Shown here piece after piece: positions 47,563 through 59,521 of a stretch of 64,000 nt of DNA; position 1 is the stretch's first letter, and each line of letters opens with the position of its first letter. Below the pieces are notes generated by a model. That model was given only the letters and a program-made list of their open reading frames with translations. It had not been told where the DNA came from and ran no database searches. Source of the stretch: Solenopsis invicta (lineage: Eukaryota > Arthropoda > Insecta > Hymenoptera > Formicidae); the NCBI RefSeq assembly GCF_016802725.1, contig NC_052670.1, positions 15,653,641 through 15,717,640 on the forward strand, read 5' to 3'. The translations under genes and the position numbers were made by a program.

Positions 47563-47655
47563 AATGTATTAGATAGACTAATCTATTAGAATTATATTCA
47601 GAATTTGTCTCAGTATAATTCTAATAGATTAGTTTATCTAATACATTAGTCATTG
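47563..47655. repeat. Hairpin
   Basis: Arms of about 40 bp, nearly perfect, with loop near TTCAGAATTTGTCTCAG. Confidence 0.85.
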
Positions 47656-48394
47656 ACATTTTGTGACCTACAACATCGTGTTAAGATTTATGGTGAATAA
47701 CTAAAATACTCAGAAAATGTCTACACAATTAAATCAGGCATAATAGACACCTAAGTAAATGAATGATATAAGAATAAAAAATGCAATAACGATTACATTG
47801 ATTAGAATTAAATTAAGATAATAATATATCTGTGAAATTTGAAGATTATTCCGTTACATATAATTAAACAATGTAAACAAGTTCATTTCGTTTTGCATTG
47901 ACATTATGTAAAAATAATATCACATTGGTAATTTTAAATATTTCTCTCTCTCTCTCTCTCTCGTTCACTCATTATTTGTATGTGCTTTTTTCCGACAATT
48001 TATATGTTTTGATAGGCATCTCCACTTCGAATTGTAAAAAAAAATTAATTGAAAAATATTATGATAATGTAAATTTAAATATAAAAATATTTTTAATAAA
48101 GTTTACGTTAATTAATATCTAATTTATTAGAATACACAAATGTGTATGTTTTGCATACTCAAACGATCTATAGATGTACTATACTATATATTAAAAGTAT
48201 TCTAAATATGTACACAATAAAATTCAAATAATGTAATATATATTAATTAGATAAAGATTAAAACATTTTTACATATTTTTTTTGCTTAGGTAGCCAATTA
48301 TATTCTTCGTACCTTGATACTTCCTCGTTTTCTCTTTAATGCTTTAAGTAACTATCTGTGAGAGAACGAGAAAGCGAGAGAGCGCGCACGCGCG

Positions 48395-48395
48395 C

Positions 48396-48443
<48 letters not shown>
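48395..48443. repeat. (GA)n microsatellite
   Basis: Run of GA repeats of about 48 bp preceded by CG-rich degenerate copies. Confidence 0.93.
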
Positions 48444-48448
<5 letters not shown>

Positions 48449-49116
48449 AAAATGAAAGAGCGGAAATGAGGGAACAAGAGAGCGTAAGGTTCATAAAAAT
48501 AGAAGTGATGATTAAAAAAAAAAAAGATTTAAAGAAGTAGAAGAATTAGAGAAAATATTACTAAAGTATAGATTTAAAAAATAAAAAGGATATGAATATA
48601 TATTTTACCTTTGTTTATGAAAGATATATTTTACCAATGTTTATTAAGTTCTTCTGCAAATCAATAAATCTTTTTGTTAATTAGGTTTAAAGATATATTT
48701 TATCTTTGTTTATTAAGTTCTTTTGCAAATCAATAAGTCTTTTTTTAAATTCTGGAAATTGAATAAACTTAAACAAAACTTCTCGTAACTAAGCAAACTT
48801 TCGCTCTCTTCTTGTTTTACGCGTCCAAAAATACATCAATCTTCACACTTCTCATATCACCGTCTTCGCTGATCTCGATCGCAAATCGGCAGCGCGGCTG
48901 ATCCCATAAGACGTTGCTTGTATGGGTCGGTTATAATTTTTTTTACACTTACGAATGCTTATGATTTAAAAAATCGGTCACTTAAAGTATATCTGTGACT
49001 TGTTAAATTGTGTTGTATCGTATATATTGTATTATAAAATAAATTATTAGTTTTATTATCATCTATCAATTTTATATTAATATCATTGTACTGCAATACA
49101 ATTTTAAATAGTATTA

Positions 49117-50097
49117 AAGAAAGAGTAATACCAAATTTAGCATGGGCTAAATTTTTTGGATCTCGAATTTCAAACTCTTTTTATGCCAAATAGTATTATA
49201 TAATGGAACATTAATTCCAGAGAAATTTTAAGATGAGTATAAGCGCGGTTCTGGAGATATAAAGAGTTGAAAGTAATGGTTTCTCATAACACAGGGCGCC
49301 GTTTTTGAACTTCTTTCTGTTGTTTGAATAAAACTTATCATTTCCCATGTATTTTTGCGCGCTGAACACGAATCTGGTAAGCAAATTGCTCTTTCACGTC
49401 AGATTTCTTAGAAAAGTGTCAAAAATGATCATTTTTACTTCACCATAGCGTTAAAAAAACCTATTTCTATCTATCTAAAAATCTATCAGTCACGTTAAAA
49501 AACTACCTCAATCTGTGAGAGGCAAAGGGACTCACATTAAAAAAAACACCCCAATCTGTGAAAGGTAAGGGGTGTACTCTCACTAGAAAAGCATCTCGAA
49601 AGACGGTGTCACGTGTCACTTCAACTCCATCTATTTCGGAGAGTTTTTACTAGACGAAAACTAAGATCATATTTCAATCCGGGATAAAAATCCAAGAAAC
49701 AAGGTTTCACTTCGTTATATATATATATTTTTTTAGATAGATAGAAATAAATGTCTTTAACGCGATGGTGAGGTATAAAATGAACATTTTTGACAATTTT
49801 TTAAGAAATCTGACTTGATAGAGCAATTTGCTTATCAGATTCGTGTTCAGCGCGCAAAAATACATGGGAAATGGTAACTTTTATTCAAACAACAGAAAAA
49901 AAGTCTAAAAACAGCACCTTGTTATGAGAAACCATTACTTTCAACCCTTTATATCTCAAGAACCAAGCTTATACTCATCTTAAAATTTCTCTGGTATTAA
50001 TGTTCCATTATATAGTATTATTTGGCATAAGAAAAAGTTTGAAATTCGAGGTCCAAGAAATGGGCTAAAAAATAGGTTTGTTTGGCATCACTCTTTG
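49117..50097. mobile_element. Foldback element with arms of about 360 bp
   Basis: 49117-49490 and 49735-50097 are reverse complements at high identity. The termini AAAGAAAGAGTAATACCAAA and TTTGGCATCACTCTTTGATG pair, as do GTGTTCAGCGCGCAAAAATA and TATTTTTGCGCGCTGAACAC. The middle (49500-49735) contains a small duplicated motif, CAATCTGTGAGAGGCAAAGG and CAATCTGTGAAAGGTAAGGG. No coding capacity. Confidence 0.85.
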
Positions 50098-51208
50098 ATG
50101 GAGTTTATAATATAATCGACTAAAGAGGGTAGGACCCTTTGGAGGGTCAAACAAATCGATTTTTTTATTGCATTTTATTTAAGTACATACTTTTGAGAAT
50201 CAATCCTTAAATTTTTATCAAAAGGTTTGAAAAATTACGGAAGTTATAACATTTTATTCGAAGCGATAAAAATTTTTACATTTATTTATTTTTTATTTTA
50301 TTTTATCATTTTCCATTATAATAAGTACATTTTACTTCAAAGTGTTTGATTAGTAATGCTTCTACCCAGAAATTACAGAAGACTTATTATATGAGCATAA
50401 AATTACTGATTAGATTGATCTTTATATAGGTACTAAAAATATACTAATAAATTGTATTCAAAACTTTAAACGCATTTTTTTCGAAACTGTTTTTCAAACT
50501 GGTAACCATAAAATCTTGAAACTCAGATATCTGATGAGTCTGCTGAACGCAGCTAATAAATACTGTAGTCCATTTGACGCTATAAATGCTTCAAAGCGTT
50601 TAATTAGCCAATCAAAACAAAGAATTTTACAAATTGACCAATCAAAAAATGCTTCGAAGCATTTGTAGCGTCAAGTAGACCATAGTCGAAAAAGGATGTA
50701 TGAGTATGTGTATCATGCATGAAACAGAATGTATGTACTTCATGTCTCCTTGCATTTGGAATATAATAGTTAAAAGTTAACTTAATAGAAATAATCAAAT
50801 GAGCTTACTTCATGAATAACTGTCAAAAAAGTGTCACGTTTTATGATTTCGTGAGCTGCTTAACGACGCGTTAAAAACTTTTGTGCAAATTTACGAAGGT
50901 AAGTTTTAATTCTACTTTTTAGGACTATACAAAATAATAAAGTTCAATTTCATTAGTACCTTTTCAAACAAATTGAAATTTTTAAACAAAATAATATCAA
51001 TACAAAAATCATAAATTTCTAAAATTTATTTCTAACAATAATAATGACTTTTTATGTTTCAGTTTCATTTATTACGTACGCACGTTCTGCATACGTAAAG
51101 TTATTTTACCTATGGTAAAGTGGACTTTTCGTCGCATTAGTTAGTAAAACAACGCATCGAAAACTTCATAGAAATTTAAATAAAGTAAGTAAAAATAAAA
51201 TTTTAACT
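50098..51208. other. AT-rich spacer with one MITE
   Basis: No gene recognised apart from the MITE at 50574-50674. Confidence 0.5.
50574..50674. mobile_element. Palindromic MITE, same family as 38482-38577
   Basis: TTGACGCTATAAATGCTTC at the left pairs with GAAGCATTTGTAGCGTCAA at the right, one mismatch. About 101 bp. Confidence 0.82.
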
Positions 51209-51219
51209 TTATCTTTTAG

Positions 51220-51269
51220 TTGTGCGTGCGTGCATGCGTGCGTGCGTGCGTGCGTGCGTTGTGCGTGCA

Positions 51270-51350
<81 letters not shown>

Positions 51351-51351
51351 A
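51220..51351. repeat. (TGCG)n then (TG)n microsatellite
   Basis: A TGCG run at about 51223-51258 grades into a pure TG run of about 80 bp at 51271-51349. Open frames over it (ACVRACVRA, VCVCVC) are repeat artefacts. Confidence 0.95.
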
Positions 51352-51546
51352 AAAAAGAGAAAAGAGAAAAATTATACAAAAGAAAAAACTTATTTATTTC
51401 AAGAAAGCAGATAACAAAAAAAAAATTTTTTTTTTTTATGAGGTTTTTAAGAAGTCAAAGTTATCGCCGTTTCTTAAAATAGAATTATAACTTTTTTTTA
51501 CAATTGTTCATTTTTACTCAATACTAAATAAAATATATTAAAATCT

Positions 51547-52782
51547 TGTAACGGTACGCGGTTTCGGTCGGTTCGGTGCGGTGCGGGAACTTCGGGATCG
51601 GACCGGATAAGGCTCGTCGGTTGGTCAGGTGTCCGCAATGACTATACCCAGTGTTTTACGTAGCAAAAGACAGTGGATGCTTTATTGATAATAACAGTTG
51701 CAAAAGAGTTGACAGAATGAACAGGAACGGAAATAAAAGAACTAAAAAAATAGCGAGATATGAAAATAAAAGATAATGATCGCGCTAATAACAGAGAGAT
51801 CGCAAAGCGATACCGATAGAGGTAACAATATGGCTGGTACTCGGCTTACCAGTTACACGGCGCGGTTTATATCTAATGCTAGAACTATCTATGTACAAGT
51901 TTTTCGGCTACGTTAAGAAGTTATGCGGGCGGCTTGCCCGTACGGTCGGGGAGTCGCGGGGCGCGGCGGGATTGGCTAACGCGGTCGTGTACGCGTGTGC
52001 GCAAATGCGGGTCGTTGCCGGCGCGGTCGCCGCCGCGATTCGCCCAAGCGCGCCCCGTGCAAGTGGGGCGCTCGATCGACAGGTTGCTTGTGCCCTGCCG
52101 ATATGGGTTACGAAGTTTGTCGGTTTGACGGTAACGGTATTCGAGGACGACGTTGATTGGTCGAGAATGCTCGGCCGGTGATGATGACGAGAATGCTCGT
52201 CGAGGATCTCGGACGTGATTGGTCGAGAATGCTCGGCCGGTGATGCTGACGAGAATGCTTGTCGAGGATCTCGGACGTGATTGGTCGAGAATGCTCGGCC
52301 GGTGATGATGACGAGAATGCTCGTCGAGGATATCGGACGTGATTGGTCGAGAATGCTCGGCCGGTGATGATGACGAGAATGCTCGTCGAGGATATCTGAG
52401 ACGACTGGTCGAGGATACTCGGCCGAGGATAGCGACGGGAATGCCCGTCGAGGATATCGGAGTGCGACGAGAATGCTCGTCTTTAAGGAGCGATCGAGAA
52501 TGCTCGGTCTGTGGACGGGTCGGATAGTCTGACGGATCTGACTTGTGCGTTCCCACTGCCGGCTTATATATCCGAACGCGCGGTCGAGCAAGCCAATCCG
52601 CGCGCTCGGTCGGTTGAGCCGGAGTGGGAGCGTTACGGAACGCCACGGCCGGCGCGCGTGTCGCCGCGTGGTTGCACGGTGAAGTTCGGTCGTGCGCGCA
52701 CGTGGTCCTCGGCTGCACTCGGCGTTCGGTGTTCGGTGGACGGAACGGAGGCGCACGGACGGTGGAGGGGCGTATCGTTACA
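51547..52782 (-). mobile_element. GC-rich solo LTR, minus strand, with internal 62-bp repeats
   Basis: Ends are TGTAACGG and CGTTACA, flanked by ATCT at 51543-51546 and 52783-52786. Read on the minus strand it has TATATAAG (52563-52570) and later AATAAA (51681-51686), so the LTR is in minus orientation. Four to six copies of a 62-bp unit lie between them. Terminal sequence, length and GC content resemble the solo LTR at 21513-22601, suggesting related superfamilies. Long open frames inside lack domains and reflect high GC. Confidence 0.85.
52155..52520. repeat. 62-bp tandem repeat inside the LTR
   Basis: GATTGGTCGAGAATGCTCGG recurs at 52155, 52217, 52279 and 52341, exactly 62 bp apart. Degenerate units continue to about 52520. 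Each unit contains GAGAATGCTCG twice, so a shorter ancestral motif is likely. Confidence 0.92.
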
Positions 52783-52786
52783 ATCT

Positions 52787-53504
52787 TTTAAAATTCTATC
52801 TAAAAGTGTTAATAGAAATAAAAATGTCCGATTTGAAACCAATGGTTCTAAAACAGGCTAAAAAAGCGTTTTTACATTTTCTATTATAGTTCAACACAAA
52901 TAAAAGATACATCGAAATTGTCTGAAACAAAAGTGAAGGTATTATAATTAAATTAATTTTTCAACAGCAACCTTCTACTATCGGATTTTATTTGAGTCTT
53001 ATAAAGATCAAAAACTGCAAGTAGGCCCGGTTTACCCCACTCTCCCCTATTAAAATAAAAAAAATGTGTCAAAATATAAAATCGTAAATTTAATTTTTCT
53101 TCAACTCTAATTTAATATTCTTAACAGCGCAAAAATTTTGACAAAAATTTTTTGCTTACCATAATATTTGCTCTTTTAAAACAAATAACTTCTTTCTTTT
53201 ACTTTATATTTTTTTTAACCGTGCTAGATGTTATTTGCAAGAATTATGATGTGTTTTCAGTGACCTCTTGCTAATTGCATAGCTCATAAGCCTGATTATT
53301 ATTTATATTTTTGATTTTCTAATTTCTTCAATAAGTTAAAATATTATCTTTATATTATTTAATTAAAACGTAATTTTATTCTGTTTCAGAAGAATTTCAA
53401 ATTCATCTATAAATTTAGGTGGGAAAGATGCTAAGTTAAAGAATTTAATGGAGGTTGAACTTTTAATGTAAATATTATTACTATTATTAGAATAAAACTA
53501 AAAA

Positions 53505-53542
<38 letters not shown>

Positions 53543-53627
53543 TTTTTAGTTTTATTCTAATAATAGTAATAATATTTACATTAAAAGTTCAACGCGTTAT
53601 TTTTTTAAGGTAACGTTCCCAACTCTG

Positions 53628-53658
<31 letters not shown>

Positions 53659-53705
53659 ATATATTATAATATATATTATAATATATATATATATATATGT
53701 ATATA
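52787..53705. other. Spacer with palindromes and TA tracts
   Basis: Contains TTTACCCCACTCTCCCCTA at 53031-53049, a palindrome of arms about 55 bp around a TA tract at 53448-53595 (GAACTTTTAATGTAAATATT versus AATATTTACATTAAAAGTTC), and an inverted copy of the next element's terminus at 53594-53628 (GGTAACGTTCCCAACTCTG) followed by a TA tract. Confidence 0.6.
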
Positions 53706-54061
53706 CAGAGTTGGGAACGTTACCTTAAAAAAATAACGCGTTACCGTTATCGTTACTGTTTGTAAAAAATAACTCGTTACCGTTACCGTTACTAACTTAA
53801 AAAGGTAACGCGTTACCGTTACTGTTGCTTGGAAAGTAACGATTCGTTACTTTTTCGTTACTTTTTGGTGATGTTAAAATAGGGATCTTTTAACGTGAAA
53901 AAAATCTATTCAATACGTGATAAAAAGAAACATTTCATGTTTTTTTGTTTTACAATATCCGCACAGAGGGACATAAATACCTTCCTATGTCTGTTCATGC
54001 CTTTATCTCATTCTTTCTTATGTCGTCTTCAATACACGTGCAGATGTTAAAGCATTTATGG

Positions 54062-54200
54062 CCGGTATTCATAGTAGATTCTTATTTCGAGATCATCTTA
54101 AGTAATGTCTTAAGATGCTGATACGTCTCTCTGATTGGTTAATAGCATCATATAATGATACTTAAGACGATCTTAAATATAAGAGTGGACTATGAATATC
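54062..54200. mobile_element. Nested MITE 1
   Basis: GGTATTCATAGTAGATTCTT pairs with AAGAGTGGACTATGAATATC, and GATCATCTTAAG with CTTAAGACGATC. About 139 bp. Confidence 0.72.
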
Positions 54201-54539
54201 ATATGTACCATATGTCTCTGTGTGTACATTCAAGAATATGATTCTATCACTGAATATAAATCCTATCGCAATTGCGATTCGTAATCATATACCATATCAA
54301 ATGATTATGAGTGATAATTAAATATAATTGATCAATACAAAAAGTCTACGTTAATTAATGGGGCGAGTGCTGCCAACCATTTCTCCCACGCTGCGCGCGG
54401 TCTGCAAATAGTGACGTACTGATACCGCTGGCGCGCTGTATGAACAAACGTACTTGTTTAATTTGGTAACTATTAATTATGGGCCGAATTCTGTAAAGCG
54501 CATGTTGGTTACCGAATGTAAGACGAACATAAAATGACG

Positions 54540-54800
54540 CATCATACGCATCGACATACAGAATGGACTGCTAATGACCGTGGTGGGGGTAGAAAGTCAC
54601 ATAGAGTGAGAGGCAGACAATACGAAATACGTTCGTTCTCTGTCTACTAAGTCTGATTGGTTGCTGGGGCCACAACAACCAATCAAACTTAGTAGACAGA
54701 GAACGAACGTTCTTCGTATTGTCTGCCTCTCACTCTATGTGTCTTTCTACCCCCACCACGGTCATCAGCAGTCCATTCTGTATGTCGATGATCATACGTT
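54540..54800. mobile_element. Nested hairpin MITE 2
   Basis: CATCGACATACAGAATGGAC pairs with GTCCATTCTGTATGTCGATG. Arms of about 120 bp run almost without mismatch to a centre near TGGTTGCTGGGGCCACAACAA. Confidence 0.88.
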
Positions 54801-54981
54801 TTATGAAACATAGATACTGCCAGCTAAAGTAACGAAAAATAACGGCTGAATTCCGTTACCGTTATTGTAAAAATGTAACGACGTTACGTTACCGTTACAG
54901 ACATAAAAAAGTAACGCTCGTTACCATAAAAAAGTAACGAAAACGGTAACGGCGTTACAAGTAACGCGTTACTTCCCAACC

Positions 54982-54984
<3 letters not shown>

Positions 54985-55027
<43 letters not shown>

Positions 55028-56513
55028 TATTACTAACACACATATATTAATAAATTAATAATTTAATTATTTAAATAATACAGTTAATAAGTTATCAAAT
55101 TAATTACTTTTATAATTTTAATAAATCTAATTAATTACATATATATATATATATATATATTATTAAACTAATATTCAAATTAGTTAAATATATTATATAA
55201 TAATATATTTATTTTCATGTTTTCAGAACGACGATAGAGGATACGTCATCTGGAAAAAATTGATTTTGAAAACATATGTGTAATTATTATAACTAATTAA
55301 TTAGCATTGTTTATTTATACAAACAATTAAAAGTGTTATATAATATTGTAATGTTATATATTATAATATAAATTTTTTTAATTTTATTAAAATATTTTGA
55401 TGATGATAATGATGATGATGATTATAATGATAATGAATCTGACAACAATGATATAATATTATCAAGAATATTGTTATATATTTTGGATTGTACATATTAA
55501 GATATTATGATGTCAATGATGATAATGGCAGAAATAACAAAAATATGTAATATATTATATAAAATAATATATTACATATCTTAAATTATTATGATATTAT
55601 TGGTGTTACTGATGACAACGATGTTGATGGTAATGCAGATATTTGTAAAATTTATAATAATAATTATATTGATTAATAAAATTTTAATTATCATATTAAT
55701 TGTTTAATTGTACTAATCTTTATATTTTTAATAATATATAATTATTTATTGTAATTAATTATTACTATTTATTTGTGTTGTATGCATTATTTAATAATAT
55801 TATAATTTATGCTGTGTATATATATGCATATTTATTTATTTTTATTCTTTGTCTTTCGGCTCAGAAAGTAGATTGCACTTTATTTATATAAATGCAACCA
55901 GCTATATGTAATAATTTTGTTCTACATTTTTTTCATTTTATATTCCTTTATTTTAAACATACATTTTCATTTATAAAACTTACCTAAAAACTATTTATTA
56001 ACATTCTCTTATTTCAATTTTTTTCTTAATAATTTTCTTCATCTATGTGATTAGATCAGTAATATTGAAATCCTTCTTACATCGTTTCTTTCCAGCCATT
56101 GTAATCTAATAATTTATAAGTTTTTATTTTCTTCTTTCCTTATTTCTACTTTATTCTTCCTTATTGCCATATTTGAACTTGCTATTTGTGAGAATCTTTC
56201 TTAATAAAAATATTGGTACCCCATTAAGCCATATTAATAAGTTATATTGCTGTACATTACATTATTTACACTTATATTACAGTTTATATTAATTTAAACA
56301 AATATAATAAACTAAAAGTTTTAAATTTTATTATTAATTAAAAATATAATTAATTCTACAGTTGTTTAGTAAATAAACAAGTTGATATAAGTTTATTATA
56401 TACCGTTGTAATTATTTTAATATAAGTAATATATAAACTTAATTAATTATATATATATATCTTTTAATACAGAAGTTAAATTTTAAGTAAAGTAACTATT
56501 TTTATTTTACAAA
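54985..56513. other. AT-rich stretch before the Helitron gene
   Basis: TA tracts at 54989-55022 and 55138-55160 and (GAT)n-like runs near 55400 and 55600. No gene recognised. The Helitron 5' terminus should lie here but could not be fixed, since the 5' TC end is too short a signal. Confidence 0.5.
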
Positions 56514-59500
56514 ATGCCAAGACGAAAGATAGAACGTACTTTAGAAGAAGAACAACAATTTCGACAACGACGTCTTGAAAGAAATGTAGAAAATCAACGT
56601 CGTCGTCGTGAGAATGCGAATACAATAGTTATTAACAACAATTTATCAGAAACAGTTAATGAAACATGTTACAATAGCATTGGTACAATAATTGGTGATC
56701 GAATAATAAATATGAGTAATGTTGGAGAAAATTCTATAAATTTTAGACCATCATATCATCAACGTATAGAATATCAGACTTATTACAGATCACAAAGGAT
56801 AAATCATCCTTATTTAAATATTCATAGTGCAACATTAATTAATGAAGTAAATAAATATTACATTGGCTCTATGAATATATCTTGCATTCATTGTAATGCA
56901 AAACATTTTGCGGCTGAAAAAATATCTAATAAAGGAAATTCATTTCATGATTGTTGTAATCATGATGCATGGTGCAATTTATTTAGATTTATTACCTCAA
57001 CCCCCACAATTTCTTCGTAATTTATTTGATGGTAGTCATATAAAATCTAATAACTTTTTCAAACATATTCGTATTTATAATAGTTCATTTTCATTCGCAT
57101 CATTTAATGCTAATTTAATTAATTTTTCAAATAGGCGATCTGGTCCATATTGTTTCAAAGTACAAGGACAAATTTATTACCAAATAAATACAGCACTGTA
57201 TGCTACTCAAAATGAAAGTCCAACTTACGACCAACTTTTTATTATAGATTCTAATGAAGCGATAAATTATCGTCTTACTGTAAGTTCAGAGTTAGATTTA
57301 GAAATCACACAAAATCTTGAATATATAATGCGAGAATCTAATGTATTTGCTCAATCTTTTCAAATGATGGGTGAAGAATTAGAAAATCAACGACGATTAG
57401 AAATAGAATCTGGAGAATTGTTTCCAGAATTGCAATTATCATTTATGATAAGACCAGGTATGGATCAACGGCGATATAATGCTCAAAGAATTAATGAAGT
57501 TGCAGCTGTTTTTCGAACCACTGCTGATGGAGGAATTCCAGAATCATATGTAACAAAACGTAATAAAAATACCAAAACTTTGCAAAATGTTAGTAGCATG
57601 GATCCAAATGTTGAACCATGGATATATCCATTATTTTATCCATATGGTACTCAAGGACGGCATTGTAATTTAACAAAGTTAAATAGTAATAAATGAATAA
57701 CTAGAAGCCAATATATTAAATATCGTATAGCCATTCGTGATGAATTTAACGTTTTTACTTTAGGACGTCGTTTATTTCAACAGTGGCTTGTAGACAGTTA
57801 TGTAAAAATTGAAAAAGACAAAATAAATTATTGTAGAAGTTATCAGAAAGAATTACGCACTGAAACTTATCAAGGTTTAAGAGATTATATACGTAATATG
57901 GCGAACAATTTAAATGGACGTATCGGAAAAATGGTTATACTTCCCTCTACATTTATTGGATCACCGCGTAATATGTTACAAAATTACCAAGATGCAATGG
58001 CAATTGTTGGTAAATTTTGTAAACCGGACCTCTTTATAACTATGACTTGTAATCCAAAATGGCGTGAAATCGAAGAAAACCTTTTACATGGTCAACAAGC
58101 TTCTGATAAACCTGATATTTGTGCACGAGTTTTTAATATTAAAAAAGATTATTTAATTAATTTGATTGTAAAACAAAAATTTTTTGCAGAAGTAGCAGCC
58201 TAATGTGTATGTAATTGAATTTCAAAAACGCGGTTTACCACATATACATATGTTAGTTACTATAAAATATAATTTCAAAATAACAACACCACAGATTGTT
58301 AATAAGTATATTTCTGCTGAAATTCCTGATCCAAGTGAAAATAATACTTTACATAATATAGTTATGAAACACATGATTCATGGTCCTTGTGGCGATTGGT
58401 GTTTGGTAAATGGAAAATGTTCAAAACATTATCCTAAACCATATCAAGAAGAAACCAGAATGGATGAAAATGCTTATCCATATTATCGTCGAAGAAATAA
58501 CGGCAAAAGTTTTGAACGCTCTGGTGGATATGTAGTAGATAATCGTTATGTAGTTCCGTATTGTCCTATTTTATCGATTATTTTCAATTGCCATATAAAT
58601 GTTGAAGTAGTTTCAAGTATCAAATCGGTTAAGTATATTTATAAGTATATTTACAAAGTACACGATGCCGTTGCTATAACAATTGAGCCTGAAACAGATA
58701 ATTTAATTATTGATCATGATGAAATACGTAATTTTATTGAAACTCGTTATGTTGGACCGGTAGAAGCCTGTTGGCGTATTCTTGAAAAAAAACTACAAGA
58801 TAAAAGTCATGCTATATTTTGTTTGCCAGTTCATCTTCCTAATGAACAAAATGTTATAATTGAAAATGAAGCCATTGAAGAAGCAATGACTTCTGCTTTA
58901 AATCAAGTTACTATGTTAATTGATTATTTCTCCTTAAATTCTCGCGATGAAGAAGCAAGACAATACTTGTATGTAGAAATTCCACGCTATTATACATTTA
59001 AAAAAGAGAAAATTAATGGAAGAAATGTATCATATTGGGTCAAACGCAAAAATCATTATAATTGTATAGGACGAATGTATTCTGTTAGTCCAACACAAAC
59101 AAAATTATTTCATTTACGACTATTACTACTCACTGTAAAGGGAGCTACAAGTTTTGATAATTTAAGAACTGTAAATGGAAAAATATGTCAATCGTTTATA
59201 GCGGCATGTTTAGTTTTAGGTTTAATTGAAGATGATGATGAGTGGAAACGAGCTATGAACGAAGCTGTTGGATGGCTGATGCCCCGACAACTACGTAAAT
59301 TATTTGTACGTATATTATTACATTGTCAACCAATACATCCTGAAAAACTTTGGGAAAATTTTAAAGTAGCTTTGTCAGAAGATTATATTCGACACTTTGG
59401 ATTATTACAAGGACAAAGGGAAGCATATAACCAAATTAATATTATGCACTGTGCTGAAGGTAAAAGTCTTGCCGATTTTCCACAAATGGAACAATTAACA

Positions 59501-59521
59501 GAAAAGAGAATAATTATATGA
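56514..59521 (+). pseudogene. Helitron protein, N-terminal and Rep nuclease part
   Basis: The frame starts MPRRKIERTLEEEQQFRQRR at 56514, the basic start common in animal Helitron proteins, with HCNAKHFAAEK near residue 125. It shifts frame near 57000 and continues through the Helitron-like N-domain (FQMMGEELENQRRLEIESGE, YPLFYPYGTQGRHCN) to an in-frame TGA at 57694. The frame goes on (YRIAIRDEFNVFTLGRRLFQ, DLFITMTCNPKWREIEENL). After a one-base shift at 58203 the Rep domain follows: FQKRGLPHIHMLV is the HUH metal-binding motif and VKYIYKYIYKVHD carries the two catalytic tyrosines. Rep nicks and joins DNA in rolling-circle transposition. At least two frameshifts and one stop make it inactive. 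Confidence 0.88.

Larger units (their letters stand above)
46371..49116. other. AT-rich stretch with hairpin and microsatellites, no recognised gene
   Basis: Holds a hairpin at 47563-47655 (ACTAATGTATTAGATAGACT versus AGTTTATCTAATACATTAGT), a (TC)n tract at 47943-47961, a (GA)n tract at 48395-48443 and a tandem duplication of about 80 bp at 48600-48745 (AGATATATTTTACC.. and AGATATATTTTATC..). The open frame over the GA tract (REREREREDENE) is a repeat artefact. Confidence 0.55.
53706..54984. mobile_element. Non-autonomous hAT-family element with perfect 8-bp target duplication
   Basis: Starts CAGAGTTGGGAACGTTACC and ends ACGCGTTACTTCCCAACCCTG in part; flanked on both sides by TGTATATA (53698-53705 and 54985-54992). 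Subterminal regions are filled with GTAACG/CGTTAC motifs as in the element at 2358-4700, so both belong to one family. Two further inverted-repeat elements are nested inside (54062-54200 and 54540-54800). No transposase remains. Confidence 0.85.

Noticed and set aside
48358..48540. Arg/Glu repeat protein
   Set aside because: Translation of a GA microsatellite.
51220..51490. Cys/Val repeat peptides
   Set aside because: Translation of a TG/TGCG microsatellite.
51934..52756. Long open frames on both strands in the GC-rich block
   Set aside because: They overlap each other in several frames, contain the 62-bp repeat, have no domain and lie within a solo LTR; high GC content explains the lack of stops.
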